Positions 26,750 through 40,679 are shown, numbered from the stretch's first letter. The stretch: DNA of 64,000 nucleotides from Prostheceraeus crozeri (GCA_907163375.1 CAJQUW010016163.1:372001-436000); one strand, 5' to 3'. Notes: a model not told the origin generated them from the sequence alone. Translations and numbers: made by a program.

Positions 26750-27513
26750 TCACAGAAGACGCGTGTTGGAAACAGATTTCCGAGTCATCAAGATTTCATG
26801 CTCCAGAGTGACAAGAAAATGGTCAGACGAGCCGAGAGGCGCAGAGACAGTGACTCCGTACTGTTCGGGTCTGTGCGTGAGAAGCAGGTCGAGAGTCTGA
26901 GGACGATCCGTAGAACAGTCAGGAATACGAGTGGGATTACAAACCAGCCGAGAGAAAAAGTTGACGATGGTTAACTGTTCTGCTTCTTTACCTAATGAAT
27001 CGGTTTTGTATGAGTGACTCAACCAATGGACATTGTGGACATTGAAATCGCCGAGAATGGTGATTTTCGACCTGGGTGTTGTCGAACAAGGATGCTGTCG
27101 ATTTGCTGACTTATCTCATTGAAGTTTTGGATAAACTCTGTCATTAAGAGAACGGTAGAGAGAACAAACATGCTTGACATAACCCAAAATGATTGGAATC
27201 GTGGTTTGCAAATGGTAAAATTTGTCAATTCACAGGGAGAGAGCATAGTCTTGATGCAAGCACATATATTGCCCTTGTACTGGAAATTTGAAAACAACGT
27301 ATAGCCGGGAAAAGTCAGATGAGTGGAGTCCAACGGTTCTTTTATCTGAGTCTCAGAAAGAAATAAACAATCGGGTGACTTGGTCTGGAGATGTTGATGG
27401 ACGTCATTCAAGTTGGATTGGATTCCACGGATGTTGCAGAAGTTGATGGACTGACGACGGGTATTTAGCCTCCGGTTGCCAGACGGAGGGTGAAAAGGAG
27501 TGGAAGAAACCAT
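26750..27513 (-). pseudogene. Endonuclease domain in two frames (retrotransposon 2)
   Basis: The N-terminal piece (27,513-27,019) has SINFCNIRGIQSNL and CLFLSETQIKEP, the first strands and metal-binding Glu of APE-type endonucleases. The C-terminal piece (27,022-26,750) has LLTHRPEQYGV and GSSDHFLVTLEH, with the SDH motif. The two meet at a frameshift near 27,020. Between 26,340 and 26,750 the linker to the RT is decayed. Confidence 0.75.
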
Positions 27514-27995
27514 GAAAAAAAAGAGAAATCCCCCGTTTCCCTAATTCCCACCGGTGTACTTTGCGCTGTCAACTTAATGACACTCCGGGAACATGCCACC
27601 ACTATTCGTGGTACTAAGGATGGGCATGGCTGCCAGCCGAGTGTGGTCAGCCACTCGACACCACCCATATCTGATAACTCAGTACTCACATCCTATCAGA
27701 CAGAGCTCCCTATCAGAAAAAAAATAGTAGCCAGAAATCAAGCAAAAAGAACGATACCTCCCTCTGACCAGAGAAGTCCACTAATTCCGCAACAAAATCC
27801 AAGGACGGTCCTAAATCCAGGTTCCCAATGGATAACCAGTCAAACTGCTTGGAGTGGCGAACCACTGAAGGCAGTGTAAGAATGGGTGGTGCTGCTGCCC
27901 TACTCGATGAATGCCCATCAACGGGACGGGGTAAATCTACCACCTTGCTCTCTTTGTCGCCTCTTACAACATGCTCGAGCTTGCAGTAGCGCTAT

Positions 27996-30900
27996 TCTAG
28001 CCACAGGCTACAGGGGATATCACAGGAGTTTTTACCAGACATGAACGGACCCTTTGCATGAAACACATATGACTACAAACCGTTTCAGAAATAATTGCAC
28101 AAAGTATTAACCCATTTTCAAATGTAATTTTTAGGTTGAAGTCCTGGCTCAAATTCCCTGGCAAACTTCAAATTTGTATTATTCCCATACTCAGCCACTT
28201 GGTGGGTCATTATATCCCTCGGTTGAGATCAAAAGATGTTTTTTCGAATCTCAGATCAGACAAGTCCTTGTCCGCTTGCCTCCACTTGTTGTTGACAAAC
28301 AAAAGCAATTCTTCACGCTAAGGTTTCAATGCCCGGATTCGCTAACATCTGTTTTTAGGCAGTCAAGCTACTCGTATATGAAGACGGAGTAACAAGGCTC
28401 ATCGATCCGTGTAAGAATGAACGTGAACGCTTGTGAGTCATCTATGGTGTGTACTGTACACATGCAATGCGTGAAATGTGAATGTTAAATTGATTTTAGT
28501 GCATCTTTGTGCATCATGACAAAAATTATTTACTTTCATTGATATCAAAAGATAAATCTATGTTCAGGCAGTCGAGAGAAAGAAAGAAAGAGAGCGTTAT
28601 GCGTACACAAGCGCACTAATATTTAATGAATCATTGAAGCAATTATTATACAATATCGAGTTTTTACCAGACGTCACAAAAATCGCGGGACTTGCATTTC
28701 GATTTGAAAATCACATACCAAGATTTAATGCAGTAACGTTCATTGTGTGCGATAACCAGATATACTTATTGCCATAGTTCATGTTTGCATGTGAAAAGAA
28801 AACTTATAATTAAATCATGGACATTTAGGTACATGTCTACAAGTCATGAGTTGTAATGTACAGTGCATCGTTCAAAATGCTCGTCTAAGAATTTAAAACA
28901 GCGCCTAGTATTGTTCAGCCTGCGCGCTAACCTAAGCATACTATCAGAAAATGCATTAAGCTTACTAATCCCGAGGGATAAATTCCGGGATCGCAAAAAA
29001 ATCACGGGATTTTGAAAACCCTACTTCACGCCGCAGTTGCTGACGCTTGCGTCCGATAAGTGGGTCGACAAGATTTTTAGCAACGCAATCAATGATGACA
29101 GGACAGACGAGGGCGGACATGAAGTGATCAGCTATGACGTCACAAACTTCCAATCACTAAATACTTCATTTACTTAGGCAGACCACACTGTTTCCTAAAC
29201 CTACATGTAGTATCTCGACTGGCCTAGTGAATAAATTTAATAATCAATCAATTATGAGCTCACGATTAAATTTGATGAGAATAAGCAAAAGATAATAGAA
29301 ATTTTCGGGTTGTGCAACGATTTAGGAAACGGAGTATATGTTCTTAATTGCATGTGAATATTGATAAATTTTACTACAAACTTAAGTTCACACATCATGA
29401 TTATACTAATGATCAATTACTGAAACAGGTAAATGAATAATCATTTAAAAAACTATCATAAAAGTGTTGTTATGCAGAGATACTAAATGCGTTTGCACCA
29501 AATAGCTCCTGATTTGATTCCTGAAAGCGATCAGTTAACAAGATATACTCACAATGGTGAGTGGTGACGGCATTGTAAAATAAATCAATCAACCAAATTC
29601 CCACTATAATGCAAATAATTCAAGTAATTGCAATTATTGACTGCAACCTATCAATTTGTTGCAATTTTTTGATAGCAGCAATCAATTAGTTGCAATGCAA
29701 TTAATTTTTGATAACCCCTGATATGATAGCGCAGTTGACATGCGTAAATCTGCTTATGTCCTAGAGAGCACCAATGAGAGTGACTATAAGAATCTGTCAA
29801 AACAGTTGTTCTTTCGAAGGCAGTGGATTGGTCAATTTCTTATGCTGCTGTTTCGCCAGACTTTCATCTATAGCCAGTAAGCCTATATTCAAAATTTTGG
29901 CTTTGCCAAGCCATCTGTGTTGCAAAGGTACACGGCATGACTGTAATGAATAACATCGTCAATTTTGAAGATGATCGAAGCTCAGAAAGGGACACTGATT
30001 TTGAAGTATTGGATGTTATTTATGTTCAGTACCAGAATATATATAGAGTGGGATGATCCATATGGGGACGGCCGCACAAGAACACTTTTTCAATTAGCTG
30101 CAGAACTCTGCTTGGATTTTGTGAGATTCGAATTTCCAAAATTCACTATAATAAAAATATCACACCCATCAACAAGAAGTCGAAAATTTTGGGCATCAAA
30201 ACTGTGCTAGTAGTCATGCCCTGCAGAGAGATTGAAATGCTCTGCTTTCAGGGCTGTAAATCAATGCTTGTAATGCTGCTCAACTGTAGACTATTGCGCC
30301 CTAGTAAGGCAGTAGTGCACAAAATCTCTGGTGCAATCCCCAGTAATGACAGCACTGAGGTAGAATGGTTGTCAGTTCTTTGTAATATCTCTTCTCTTGC
30401 ACTCGAACGCGAGGATGAAAACCTCGATTTCTTGACTCACATGGGGCAATACCGAAGCATCCAACGAGAACAATATCTTTGAACCACCGAGATTTCGATT
30501 GGCTACACGTCATCCGATTTGGTGGAGCCATCTACACAGGACTTCGACGTGACTGCGACGTGGATGGTAGGACTCCTGCATGAACAACGAACAGCTGATC
30601 ACCGATCACACCTTTGTCTAATCAGTCATACAATTCCCACGCCAGCAATGAAGACACCTTAGCGACTTTCTGGCAGATTGCTACCATCGGATTCTACCAC
30701 ATTCAACTGTTCTCTTTTGACAATACGTGGAGGCCTTCTGTACCTCCTGTATGCTTTATCGGACACTGCAAAATCTCTCAACATCATACTTCCCTGCAAG
30801 ATTGACGTTTTTGGTTACACATAATGTGTTCTAAAATAGTGTGGAAACGCACCCTTGCCGTTTGCACACCTCTGGATGAAGTAAGCTTTACAATGACCAG

Positions 30901-33900
30901 AAATTTATCGCTGAGTTAATGTCCAGTGCCAATTGACTACCATATAGCCAAACATAAAAAATATGAGCTGAATTAAAAACAAATCGATTATTCGATGTAA
31001 TGAGAAGACATCCGAAGATGAATTAAACATGCCAAGTGCAAGAAATATATTTTCAATGCAATCTTCTTCACTTACTTCGCTTCAAGAACTGCGTTAGTTA
31101 GAGTTGCCATTTAGTAACAGATATTGCATGATTACTCCAAGGAAGATGGATTTCCTTCAATGTGCGATTCCGATGTATGTTTGTGAACTAAAGACATGAT
31201 AGCACTTATGGAATCCATCATTGTCACACTGCTACGAAAAAAACTGACATTTTGTCACAAACTTTTCACAGTTTTTACTTCATGATTGACTAGGCTCACA
31301 ATAGATTTATTCAGCATCGGGATAACACAGACGAAGACGAAAGCTGTTTGTAGAACGTTCTACGTTGAGCAGAATCGCTTCCATTCTCTTCACTCGGCGT
31401 GTTGACATTGACAGTAGAATCATTAGATAATACGATAAATTGATTATCGCTTGATATTGTGAAAGATTACAGAGACGCAGAGAGAACTGTGATGAGATTG
31501 CCAACTTGTACTCAGAAATCACGAGTAAAACGATGCTGTTTCAGCAGAGCCGCCAAGAACTCTAACCATCAATTAGTCAGAGGAACTCGCAAGGTCAAAT
31601 AGAATGATGCCAAACGCTTCATTATTTTAATTCATTGGAAATGCTGGTAGTGACGCATTATTTCCATTGTCACTTACAAAACAATATAATGTTCAGGTAG
31701 TGAGAAAGAAATTAAAGAAACCAAACTCTACAGCCTCTGACTTCCAATTACTTCTTCCCTTGGGAAGATGAATATGGAAGGCGTGGGACTTTGAATAGCC
31801 TTTAATTATTGAAATCATTGCTTTCACTTGTGCTGCAACTTCATTAGATCTATTTTACTAGCATGAATGAATAGTTTATGAGACCAGAGAAGGTTTATAT
31901 CCATGAAACACATAGCACTTTGACTATCTTGTAACCCCTCCTACGACCGACTCTCCCAGGATCAACAAGCGACCGACTTAGAAAAGAATTCGTGATTTCG
32001 TTTCTAAATATTGAAAATATGACCACATAGAACGATCTTTTGGAAGGCAGCAGTGCGAATGAATAAATATGCATAATGAATGAATTATGTGACTCTCATT
32101 GGTATACCTACATATACTACTTGTCTTTCAACCTGCAGGAAGGCAGACTTAAAGAAAGAAATCAAAATTAAGGGATTTATTGTGGTTTGGTGGAGCATAA
32201 TTAAATAATAAAGTGATGTCATAGACAATCTAATTTATACAGAAGTAAAAATGCCGGATAATTTATCATACGGAATCAGATACAGGATTAATTGAAGGTA
32301 TCAAAATGTTCTGAAATTCATATGAATCAATGATTCAGCTTTAAGACTATCAATATTTTTATGCATCACCGCTGATCTTAACAACGGTTAGAAAATATAT
32401 CTATTATATATAAAACAGATTAGCATGATTTTAGGGCAATATGCAATTTACAGCTATCTGTGAAAACCGATAAAGAAGCTCCAGTTAAAATATAAGATTT
32501 GCATGAAATTAGTAGAAAATGATTTCAAAGCGCGTCCATTGAGTTGCATGAATGACACAATGTAATGGAAAAATGATAGAATATGGCCTGCATATTTTGA
32601 ATAGAAATCACACACTTTTGTGAGAGTTTAGCATTGGCTTGAAGATATCTATAAAATTATTTCCTTGACACATTCGTTGAATTTTATCTTGAGAAAAACT
32701 TAATAAAAAGGAAAAATAAAGAATTTGGCTTTGCCACATCTTTCTAAATGTTCGCTTAGTTTTACTTGCATATATTCGGCTTTACTATCCTGTTGTCTAT
32801 GCACTCTCAACCAATGCTAAATTCTTACAATAACGTCTGATTTCTATTCAAAATATGCTGGTCATATTTATGTGCTTCATGAATATTTATGTCACAATAA
32901 TTAACTATATTTAAAAAAATTTTAAATGCTGTGCGTAATATCATGATGTACATGTACATCTGACTCACTTGTTATGACATTTTTGTATGATAAGCAAGTG
33001 AAGATTGAGAAATAAAGCGCTTGTGCTTGATGATTATATTTGCTCGCTCGGCACAACACACCTTTAGAATTGGTTTTATAAGCGCTCTTTCCCGGACCAC
33101 TGAAATCTTCATAGACTTCATAGTCATTCAAGAAACGCGCAAAATAGTTTTCTAATGGAGAGATTAATACACGTTGCTTTTTCCTTACGTGATGGTATAT
33201 ATTTTACCGTTATATTATATTATTCTCACAGTAGCTTCCAGTATGCATCATGATCCATGTATGTTCAAACATTGAATAAATTCATTGCATCTATTTCATT
33301 ACAAATTGTAAATAATTCATTAAATGCTTGAGTTGGTGCTATCAATAGGACCATTTGCAGGATTGCTGAATCACTGTATTTAGCTTACTTTGAGAGAATT
33401 TTGATAAGTCTCTCACAATCGCTGTGCTTTAATCAACTTTAATTTCAGCAATAAATTGGTTATGGCTTCTCATTCTCACATCTTCAAGGAGAGCAAAATG
33501 TATTTCAGTCACGTGCTCTCGTATATAATTCTGACATTTAAACAATAACTGTGCGCATGCTTTTGAGAAAGAAGGAGTGAGAAAATTGATTGAGAGAAGA
33601 GGAGAGAGAGAGAAAAAAAGAGAGTTAGAAAAATGCATTAATGGATCCAATATTTGACCAAACGGTGAACTGAACTTGTTTATGAGGTAATACTATTGCT
33701 GCATTTCAGCAAAGCGTTGCAACTTCTAAGGTTTAATTATAGACCATTCATTTATAAACCGTTGTCTGATGTCATTCAGAAGACCACTAACTCTTGAAAT
33801 TTGATAAACTATAAATATTTTCTATCAAGCATCAGTGGACACATTGAAAGCAGAATGATATTTATAGCAATAAAATAAGTATTCAATTCAGACAAATGGC

Positions 33901-36190
33901 TTTGATTACATTTTCAATGCATATTCTAATTTATCTTGCTGATTACCATCAATTAAATAGGCGTAACCAATAAAGTAATGCTTCAAAGTCATCAATCATA
34001 ACATTTTGATTTGCTAGTAACTATTATGAAAACTCGCGAAAAAACCAGGATAAACATGGTTACTTTCCAAATGAAGATCTTGGATTTTGGCTGTGAGGAT
34101 TCGATTGGTGTGATTTTTTTTCATGCGATGAATTTATCACTGAGAAAGATCGGGAGAGAGATCAATAACTTCACCTACCAAACTGATTTTCATGACTGAC
34201 TGTCGATTGTAATCTACGTCGTAAAAAATTGAGTGCGATTGCGATATGATGAGTCAATCATAATTACTTCGCTGTCGATTTTGTCTCCGACTGTGTATCC
34301 GTCATGCGCACTATTGAGAATATGACATCTGTATAGAAATCTCTAGGTTAACACGCAAACAGAAGAAATTAATTTCTGTGAGATGATCATTTTTAGCAAA
34401 TCAAATTGTCCCTGTTCTTAATTAACCAACATTGTACATAGCAATTGATAGTCATTAACATCGAACAGGTTGTCAAAGTTTCTGGTATGCATAATCCTGA
34501 AGTTTCCGGGTCTGTTTTTGAACATTGCATATAGAAACATGAACATTATTTATGATTCAATAAAGAAAACAGAAAATAGTGAAAGGATTTTTAAAACTCA
34601 TTTTCCTCTGAGTTGGCCACTCTGGCATTTCTCACATTGCCGAACTCAAGCCCCTGACCAGCTGTCAGGACCATGACGGATGACATTCAAATCGTACGGA
34701 GTGAATCTGAAAACGTGGCTCGTCGAAAGAGAAACCATACTTTTGAATTCGAAGAACAATCAGTCATTACGAAGCTCCAGTTTACGAGATAGAATTCTCA
34801 GATATAGTTTAATATTCATTTACGCAGAGGAAAGACTCATCAACTTCCCTACAGCAAGTCTACCTTCCATCACCGGAAAAACAAGCAAATCACGCTCGAT
34901 TTGCTCAGGTGGATGTAGCCTTGATAGCGCTTATACTTGACCAATGACCCCTTATCGATGTTTCACCATAATCGTATCGCATATCTATGATTTATCTTGC
35001 ATAAACGCATCACAGGTAAGGGCGGTAGCGCTCAAAGATTCTGTAGAGGCACGGAATAACGCCGAACAAAAATAAGTTTATCATTGCACAAGTTATCCTT
35101 TATCTTTTCCATGACAATCACTATTGTCATCGCAATGAATTCAGGTGAGTACTAAGCTGTGAGCCTCAGTTTGCTAACCATATCAAACTTGGTTATCAAG
35201 TTTGCTGGGGAGCATTTGAACCATTAGACTACTGGAAAAACGTATACAAATATGAAATTTTTAACAAAGGTTGTCCTACGGACGTTATAAAACAAAATAA
35301 TAGACAGATTATGAAACAGAAATACCCACCCCTCTCATTTTCATAAACATTAAGATAATTGAATGCTGCATTCATCACACCGTTCGTCAGTTACTAAAAA
35401 GGATAAAGTAAAAATAGCGTAAACTCACCGGTAAAGATAATATGAATCAGAAAGTCAATCAGATTGATAAAGATGCAAGCAAGTTCTCGCACATGCTCAA
35501 GAGTAACAAAACCTGAAATTAAGTTATTTTTTCATATGATGTTGTTTGTGACATAAATTATTCAAAATTTTAGACTTATCTTTGACGCAATTACCGATTG
35601 TCGATGAGCAAGTCACATCTGTGCCTCTTCATGTTTCTCTTTAGATTCTCACTCGCAATTCTTTGACTTTTGTTTTTCTTCTACTACCAGATGATTCAAT
35701 ACTTGGAACCAGAAATGTAACTGATTATGAGATTTATGTTGTTGATGAACTTCATAAAATTGTTATGAAAAGTTAACGCAAATTTCAGATCTTTATGGGT
35801 ATGATTATTTACCATTTAGGAATGTGGTGTGCATTTTGGAATGCTGTACTGATTGTGAACGGAATTATGAAAATGTGAGAATTGTGACAAGCAAAACTAA
35901 TCAAAAATGAATTTCATACTTAAAATTCCGGAAATAAAATAGCCTCAAATGGAGTTCAATGCCAATGCAAAGTAACTACACGATGAGTGGAATCTTTTCA
36001 AAAATATCAGTGTTTAACATAATGAAGACAATATTCAATATCTTTATTGCATTTCTGAACATTAAGCAAAAAAATAGATATTAATAATAATATTCTTACA
36101 TTCATCTGATAGGACCAATATCGTCATTTTGAATTTGGAAATGGAAGGGTCAGAAGATATTCTAAATAGAAAATATCAGTATTTCTGTCA
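27996..36190. other. A+T-rich intergenic DNA, no gene recognised
   Basis: Contains purine simple repeats (AGAAAGAAAG near 28,575; GAGAGAGAGA near 33,602) and the AATTGC-rich block listed below. A patch at 29.97-30.8 kb with frames on both strands (for example 30,301-30,531 minus) is less A+T-rich and could be a decayed transposon, but no motif was recognised. Confidence 0.5.
29600..29725. repeat. AATTGC-rich degenerate repeat, copy 2 (inverted relative to copy 1)
   Basis: Repeated TTGCAATTA and CAATCAATTAGTTGC units end in TTTTTGATAACCCCTGAT, the reverse complement of the AGGGGTCAT edge of the copy near 24,560. Confidence 0.35.
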
Positions 36191-36198
36191 GACCCTTG

Positions 36199-37575
36199 TA
36201 GTGGTTCTCAATCGGTAGCCGCGAAAGACTAGTGAATGTCGCCGACTATGGGGATACATAACGGGGGCTACTACCCGCCCGAATACTTGAATGAGGCATG
36301 GGTCCCACTAACAGCGGGGATACAACAAGGGGGTTGCGCCGACTCCGAGGATGCTGCACTCGTACACTCACAGAAGCAAGTGAATAAATAAGCAATCCCC
36401 GTGAATATTTTGCCAACAACTAGATCAGTAATTCATCTACAAACTACATATATTTGCGAAATCTGATATAAATTATAGATCATTTGGTTTCATTTATGTC
36501 TTTATCATCACGATAATAGCAAGAGTTTCTGACGTCACTTTGATTAATACACGTACAGTGTTGCTAGCACAAAAAACTCATGCAATAATAGCATATGCGT
36601 TTAAATTTTGTAAAATATATTACTTGTATTTTTCTATGATTTCATGAATAATGCCGCATCAGCAGAACGTTTATTGGTACTCTGCTTCATACATGTTTCA
36701 TAGCACTCCAATCCATTCATGTTCCTCAGCACAAATGTAACTTCTTTTCAAAAATGTGATGCATTCAAGTAAAAAGGTTGAGACAACAAACTTGAAAATA
36801 TGGCTATGAAGAAACGTCATGAGTATCCAAATGCTTCATTTCGTATTCAATCAGAAATTTAGTGAATCATGGATTGAAGCGGTACATGTGCTTTCTACAG
36901 CTCATTATTCTCTATTTCAGTCTCGACTATTGTTCGACTATTACAAGCGAAAAAGTAGTTTAATAGACAGCAGTAGCAGATGATTAACAGATAACAGACA
37001 GACAGCAGCATAATGTATAATGGTACGATAATGGTAGGATAGCTCAGTTGGCTAAGGGCCACGCCTAGGTTCGGGGTGCAGATGGTCTAGGGCTCGAGTC
37101 TGTTCGCCTCGGGAAGTGCCACCGGCATCAGAGGTTACTAACCCTAACCTGGAGAGAGTTGCCAGCGTGTGAAAGCTGTCCCACTCCTAGAATGTTCCTT
37201 TGGAGGTGCAGGGATGAGTGAAAAGTCATTATTATTTTAATTAAGCACCAAAAAACAGAACCACCACAAACTTACAAAGCTAATTCATGTGCATGCATAT
37301 TGTTTTTCATTAACAAAAAGTGGTGGAAATACAAAAGGAACACCATACGCTGAAGGTCAGATACAGTAAACATACTTGTAAGTGACAGTCATTAACGCAC
37401 TAATGACTAAAAGAAAATAAATTGAAGCAATTTGATTAAATATAGGTAATTATTATTATTTATGCTATTATACAGGTATTATTACATTTTAGTATTGCAA
37501 ATTAAGTATAGGGAAACCATCGAATGTGAGATAATAAACAAGGATACCCCGATGCGAAAAGGTTGAGAAACACTG
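36199..37575. mobile_element. hAT-like non-autonomous element (MITE) containing a SINE
   Basis: The left end is TAGTGGTTCTCAATC and the right end, reversed, CAGTGTTTCTCAACC, short inverted repeats of hAT type. Flanking octamers GACCCTTG (36,191-36,198) and GACTCTTA (37,576-37,583) match at 6 of 8 positions, as expected for an aged 8-bp target duplication. No transposase is present. Near the left end, GGGGATACATAACGGGGG and GGGGATACAACAAGGGGG form an imperfect repeat. Confidence 0.6.
37033..37240 (+). mobile_element. tRNA-derived SINE
   Basis: The head resembles a tRNA gene with an A box TAGCTCAGTTGG (37,040-37,051) and a B box GGGCTCGAGTCT (37,090-37,101), the internal RNA polymerase III promoter. 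There is no CCA-ready acceptor stem. The sequence continues about 130 bp as an unrelated body and ends in CATTATTATTTT, a tail like the (ATT)n of the non-LTR element at 15.6 kb, which may supply its reverse transcriptase. It sits inside the hAT-like MITE. Confidence 0.7.
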
Positions 37576-37583
37576 GACTCTTA

Positions 37584-40440
37584 CTGTTTTGTCTCCCTAA
37601 TTGAATTGCGGTTGAAATTGATTCCATGACCAATGATTTGAGAAGTATCTCTATAATAGCTTTTTACATTGTTGCTTGAGTTTCAATGATTTTGCTCCAA
37701 GTAACGAGCGTATGACAATTTTCTAAATTTTTGTTTCATTAAATAGTAGAACCAAGTGGACAGAATTTAGGGACGAAATCGGGTCCAGTGGTGCATGAAA
37801 CTAGGTAATGTAAATATATTTGTAAATACTTGTATTTAATGATTGTGATCATTGGCAACAAGCATGTATATGGAAATCAGGGTCAGAAAAAGGCTTGTAT
37901 TTGAGACCCATACCCGACCCGATATATTGACTTTTGGCTGAAGCCATTGTGAAAATGCTTATAAACCGTATTAAAATCCATTAAGAACCAAGGCAATAAA
38001 ATCTCACATTTTCAGCATGATATTGCGTGATATAGACCGTAAGGCACTAATAATACAAATATCACAGATCTAAGAGTGTGTTTATTATTAAATCCTATTT
38101 TGAGCACGGTCCTATTTTAAGGATAACATATTTACGTATATTAATGTGTTACGGAAACACTTTTCATTAAGTAATGATGGATCTGCATTAACTGTATACA
38201 GATAAATGAATGCATGATAATGTCAAATCTGGACAAATTAGACTTGTGAATATATTGAAAATTTTAGATGCACTGTAAAATATTTGAAATTAATCAATAT
38301 ACTGAAGACCTCTACGATTTCATGCATGGCACTATGATTTTTTTATGGCAAAAGCATGTATGAGCAACACAATAGGCCTACTAACTCATAACACATTGCT
38401 TTATTGCTCCTTTAGGAACTGCAAACGGTTCAAGGGTGTGTGATTTGAGGAATTTTGATAGATTTCGTTAAGCCTACTCTTAACCAAAGCTCGGTCTATA
38501 CCATCTGGATGTCAACCGTGACGATTGGAGACGGGGGGCATGCAGCTGCTGTCATTCCAATCGTAGATGAAAATCGGAATCTCCTTGCTTGTTATCATTT
38601 ATCTGTTTTTTCCTCTGTGTTATTTTATCGAGAATGAATATTCGATTGAAGCATTCTGCATTTAATTAGTGCATAGTCCTAATGTTCTTACCTTCTTCTT
38701 GGATTCTAGGTGTTCGAAAATCGGAAGGGATGGATGCAAAATGTCATACTGTTGGCAACTCATTGAATCGCAAGCAACCGAGACTCTAGTGCCCAAGTGA
38801 GGCATCGTGTTGCCCTTCATAGCACATTCATTTGGCTCCACTCGCACTGAATCATGTAGCATTTTTCAGATGAAATGCACCATGCCCTAATATCCAAATA
38901 GGACTTGCTATCCATGGATGTGGTTTGCGCTTGGCACCATGTCGACTGTAGTTTAGTATTATCGAAGGCATCTTGTTAGAATAAATTTCCGGAATATACA
39001 CGTTTATATCTCAAGTATGTAAAATATGAGTTTACTGATAAATTGGTAACTCAAGTGTCTACCGTCCTAAAAAAAGGACGGGTTGAAATCATTCTGAAAT
39101 ATTTTTGATAGAGCCATTTTTTGTAAGGCCCAGGCTAGGTATGATGGCTCCAAATCTAATGGGAATTGATTAGTCCAGCATATAAACTATGTTTTCCAAA
39201 CCAAAGATAGAGCCTGATTTGAATAGACAATGCACTTTGAGAAAATAATGTTTTTTGTCTGCATTGGTAATAAATAACATTACCGTGATGCGCACTAAGT
39301 ATTGAAACAGACTGAAGAAATGTAAGTGGCACTTCAGAACCAAAAAAGAGCATCATGGTAAATAGGAGAATTCATTTTGAGTTGATCTCAAATTGTGAGA
39401 TGCTCCGCACGGAAAAGTTCATCGCTTGCATTAACTTTAAATTCTATCTAGCTCGTATAAAAAAAAACAATTCTAAGAGAAATGTTTAAAATTTTGGTTT
39501 CTGTATTTTATTTTAGAACCTGTCTGGCAACTTAGAGCTTGGAAGATTCATAACTTGTGTTACATAACTTTTAATTCAATCGACACAAAGATCCGCCATA
39601 CATTGTGCTGATATTCCGATCAGAAAACAATATAAATTTCATTGGATTGTGTCAGCGGTCAACTTCAACTCGAAAACTTTTGTAGTTTGTTTTCGCAGTC
39701 AAAATCAGCTAGCTTTTGCAGTCTTCAGTTTGCCGTGCAGCATTTTAGATAAAGAGACCCACAGCAAATATTACTCTAAAAGCACAACCATGCAATTTTT
39801 CCGATTTTTGTCGTAATTCCGGCAGTATCCGCGAGAGTTTTTCAGCAAGCATGTTGCTTTCTAGTATGAAAGGTTTTCACTCAGATATGCTAATTTCTAG
39901 TTGGGCCCCTTCAGGTGAAATACTAACCGCAAAATTATTTACATCACGAAAAGCAAAGTGCATCAAGTGATACAAAGAACATATACAACTCAAAAGAGAC
40001 CGAAATCAAGATTATCTTTGAGAATTTTGTATCTTAAAAATCAAACTTCCTGCCATTTAACTTTCAGCCTGTCAGTATCGATCTGTACACGAGCATGTAT
40101 ATTTTTAGGCATCAAAAATTATAAAGAAAATTATTCATTATTTATTTGCAAAGTTTTAGCTTTTTATTCTAGACTTCGTTACAAAGGGGATGGATTTAAA
40201 CAACTTTTTAAAGAAATGAAAAATTCAGAGTCAAAAAGCCATGAAAGCTAAAGAAATGTATCGAACTGAAATAAAGTACTTTGGAAATCGAATTTAGAGT
40301 GGTGGGATAAAATAAGCTTATGTCAAGCGCGTTATATCAAATCAGCAACTCCGCAACAGAATAATGTACAGCTGTCACACCAGACCCAAGTAAAAGGAAA
40401 AAGGCAAATAAAGCGGACTACAACGCAGAAAGGAAAGAGG
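37584..40440. other. A+T-rich intergenic DNA, no gene recognised
   Basis: Only short chance frames. If the candidate gene starting at 40.6 kb is real, this stretch would hold its first intron. Confidence 0.5.
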
Positions 40441-40458
40441 ATCACCCACAAAACTCAC

Positions 40459-40609
40459 CGAAGCTGCAAGGCCTCAATTGCGGAGTATTCTCCACCTTCG
40501 GTGGCTCCGCCATTCCGTCGATTTTTTGAGTTTCCACTTTTCGTGCGGTCCTCGGAGTCTCGGGAGGAGTGATGAGTTCGTCTGAACAGAAACAAACCCC
40601 CTCCGTCAT
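40459..40609 (-). CDS. Candidate first coding exon of an unrecognised host gene
   Basis: On the minus strand an ATG at 40,609 opens a 50-residue reading frame (MTEGVCFCSDELITPPETPR and on, Pro/Glu/Thr-rich). It runs to a donor-like CTTCG/GTGAGT at 40,459/40,458, ending in codon phase 1. The exon is distinctly rich in CpG in an A+T-rich neighbourhood. A TATATAA lies about 60 nt upstream. An earlier in-frame ATG at 40,639 is too close to the expected transcription start. The composition suits a disordered N-terminus of a regulatory protein, but I do not recognise it, and no second exon was found in the window. Confidence 0.35.
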
Positions 40610-40667
40610 CGATACGTTTTTGAACAGAAGCGTGTACATTCATTGCATAAGATGGAATGAGGGAAAT

Positions 40668-40674
40668 TTATATA
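40668..40674 (-). promoter_or_regulatory. Possible TATA box of the candidate host gene
   Basis: Minus strand TATATAA. A start about 30 nt downstream (near 40,640) would give a 5' leader of about 30 nt before the ATG at 40,609. Confidence 0.3.
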
Positions 40675-40679
40675 ATGTA

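Larger units (their letters stand above)
24881..27995 (-). mobile_element. Non-LTR retrotransposon 2 (Jockey/CR1-like), internally deleted
   Basis: On the minus strand it holds a 5' region with GTTGTAAGAGGCGAC near 27,960 (a leader sequence I recall from other non-LTR elements), an endonuclease, the front of an RT, and the C-terminal domain. The catalytic core of the RT is missing. The ends are approximate: sequence character changes near 24,880 and 27,995. Several frameshifts and the deletion make it inactive. Confidence 0.8.

Noticed and set aside
36230-36370. G-rich imperfect tandem repeat as a CRISPR-like or satellite array
   Set aside because: Only two imperfect units inside a MITE; no regular repeat-spacer pattern.
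37033-37105. A genuine tRNA gene
   Set aside because: A and B boxes are present but an acceptor stem and clear cloverleaf are not; the sequence runs on into a SINE body.
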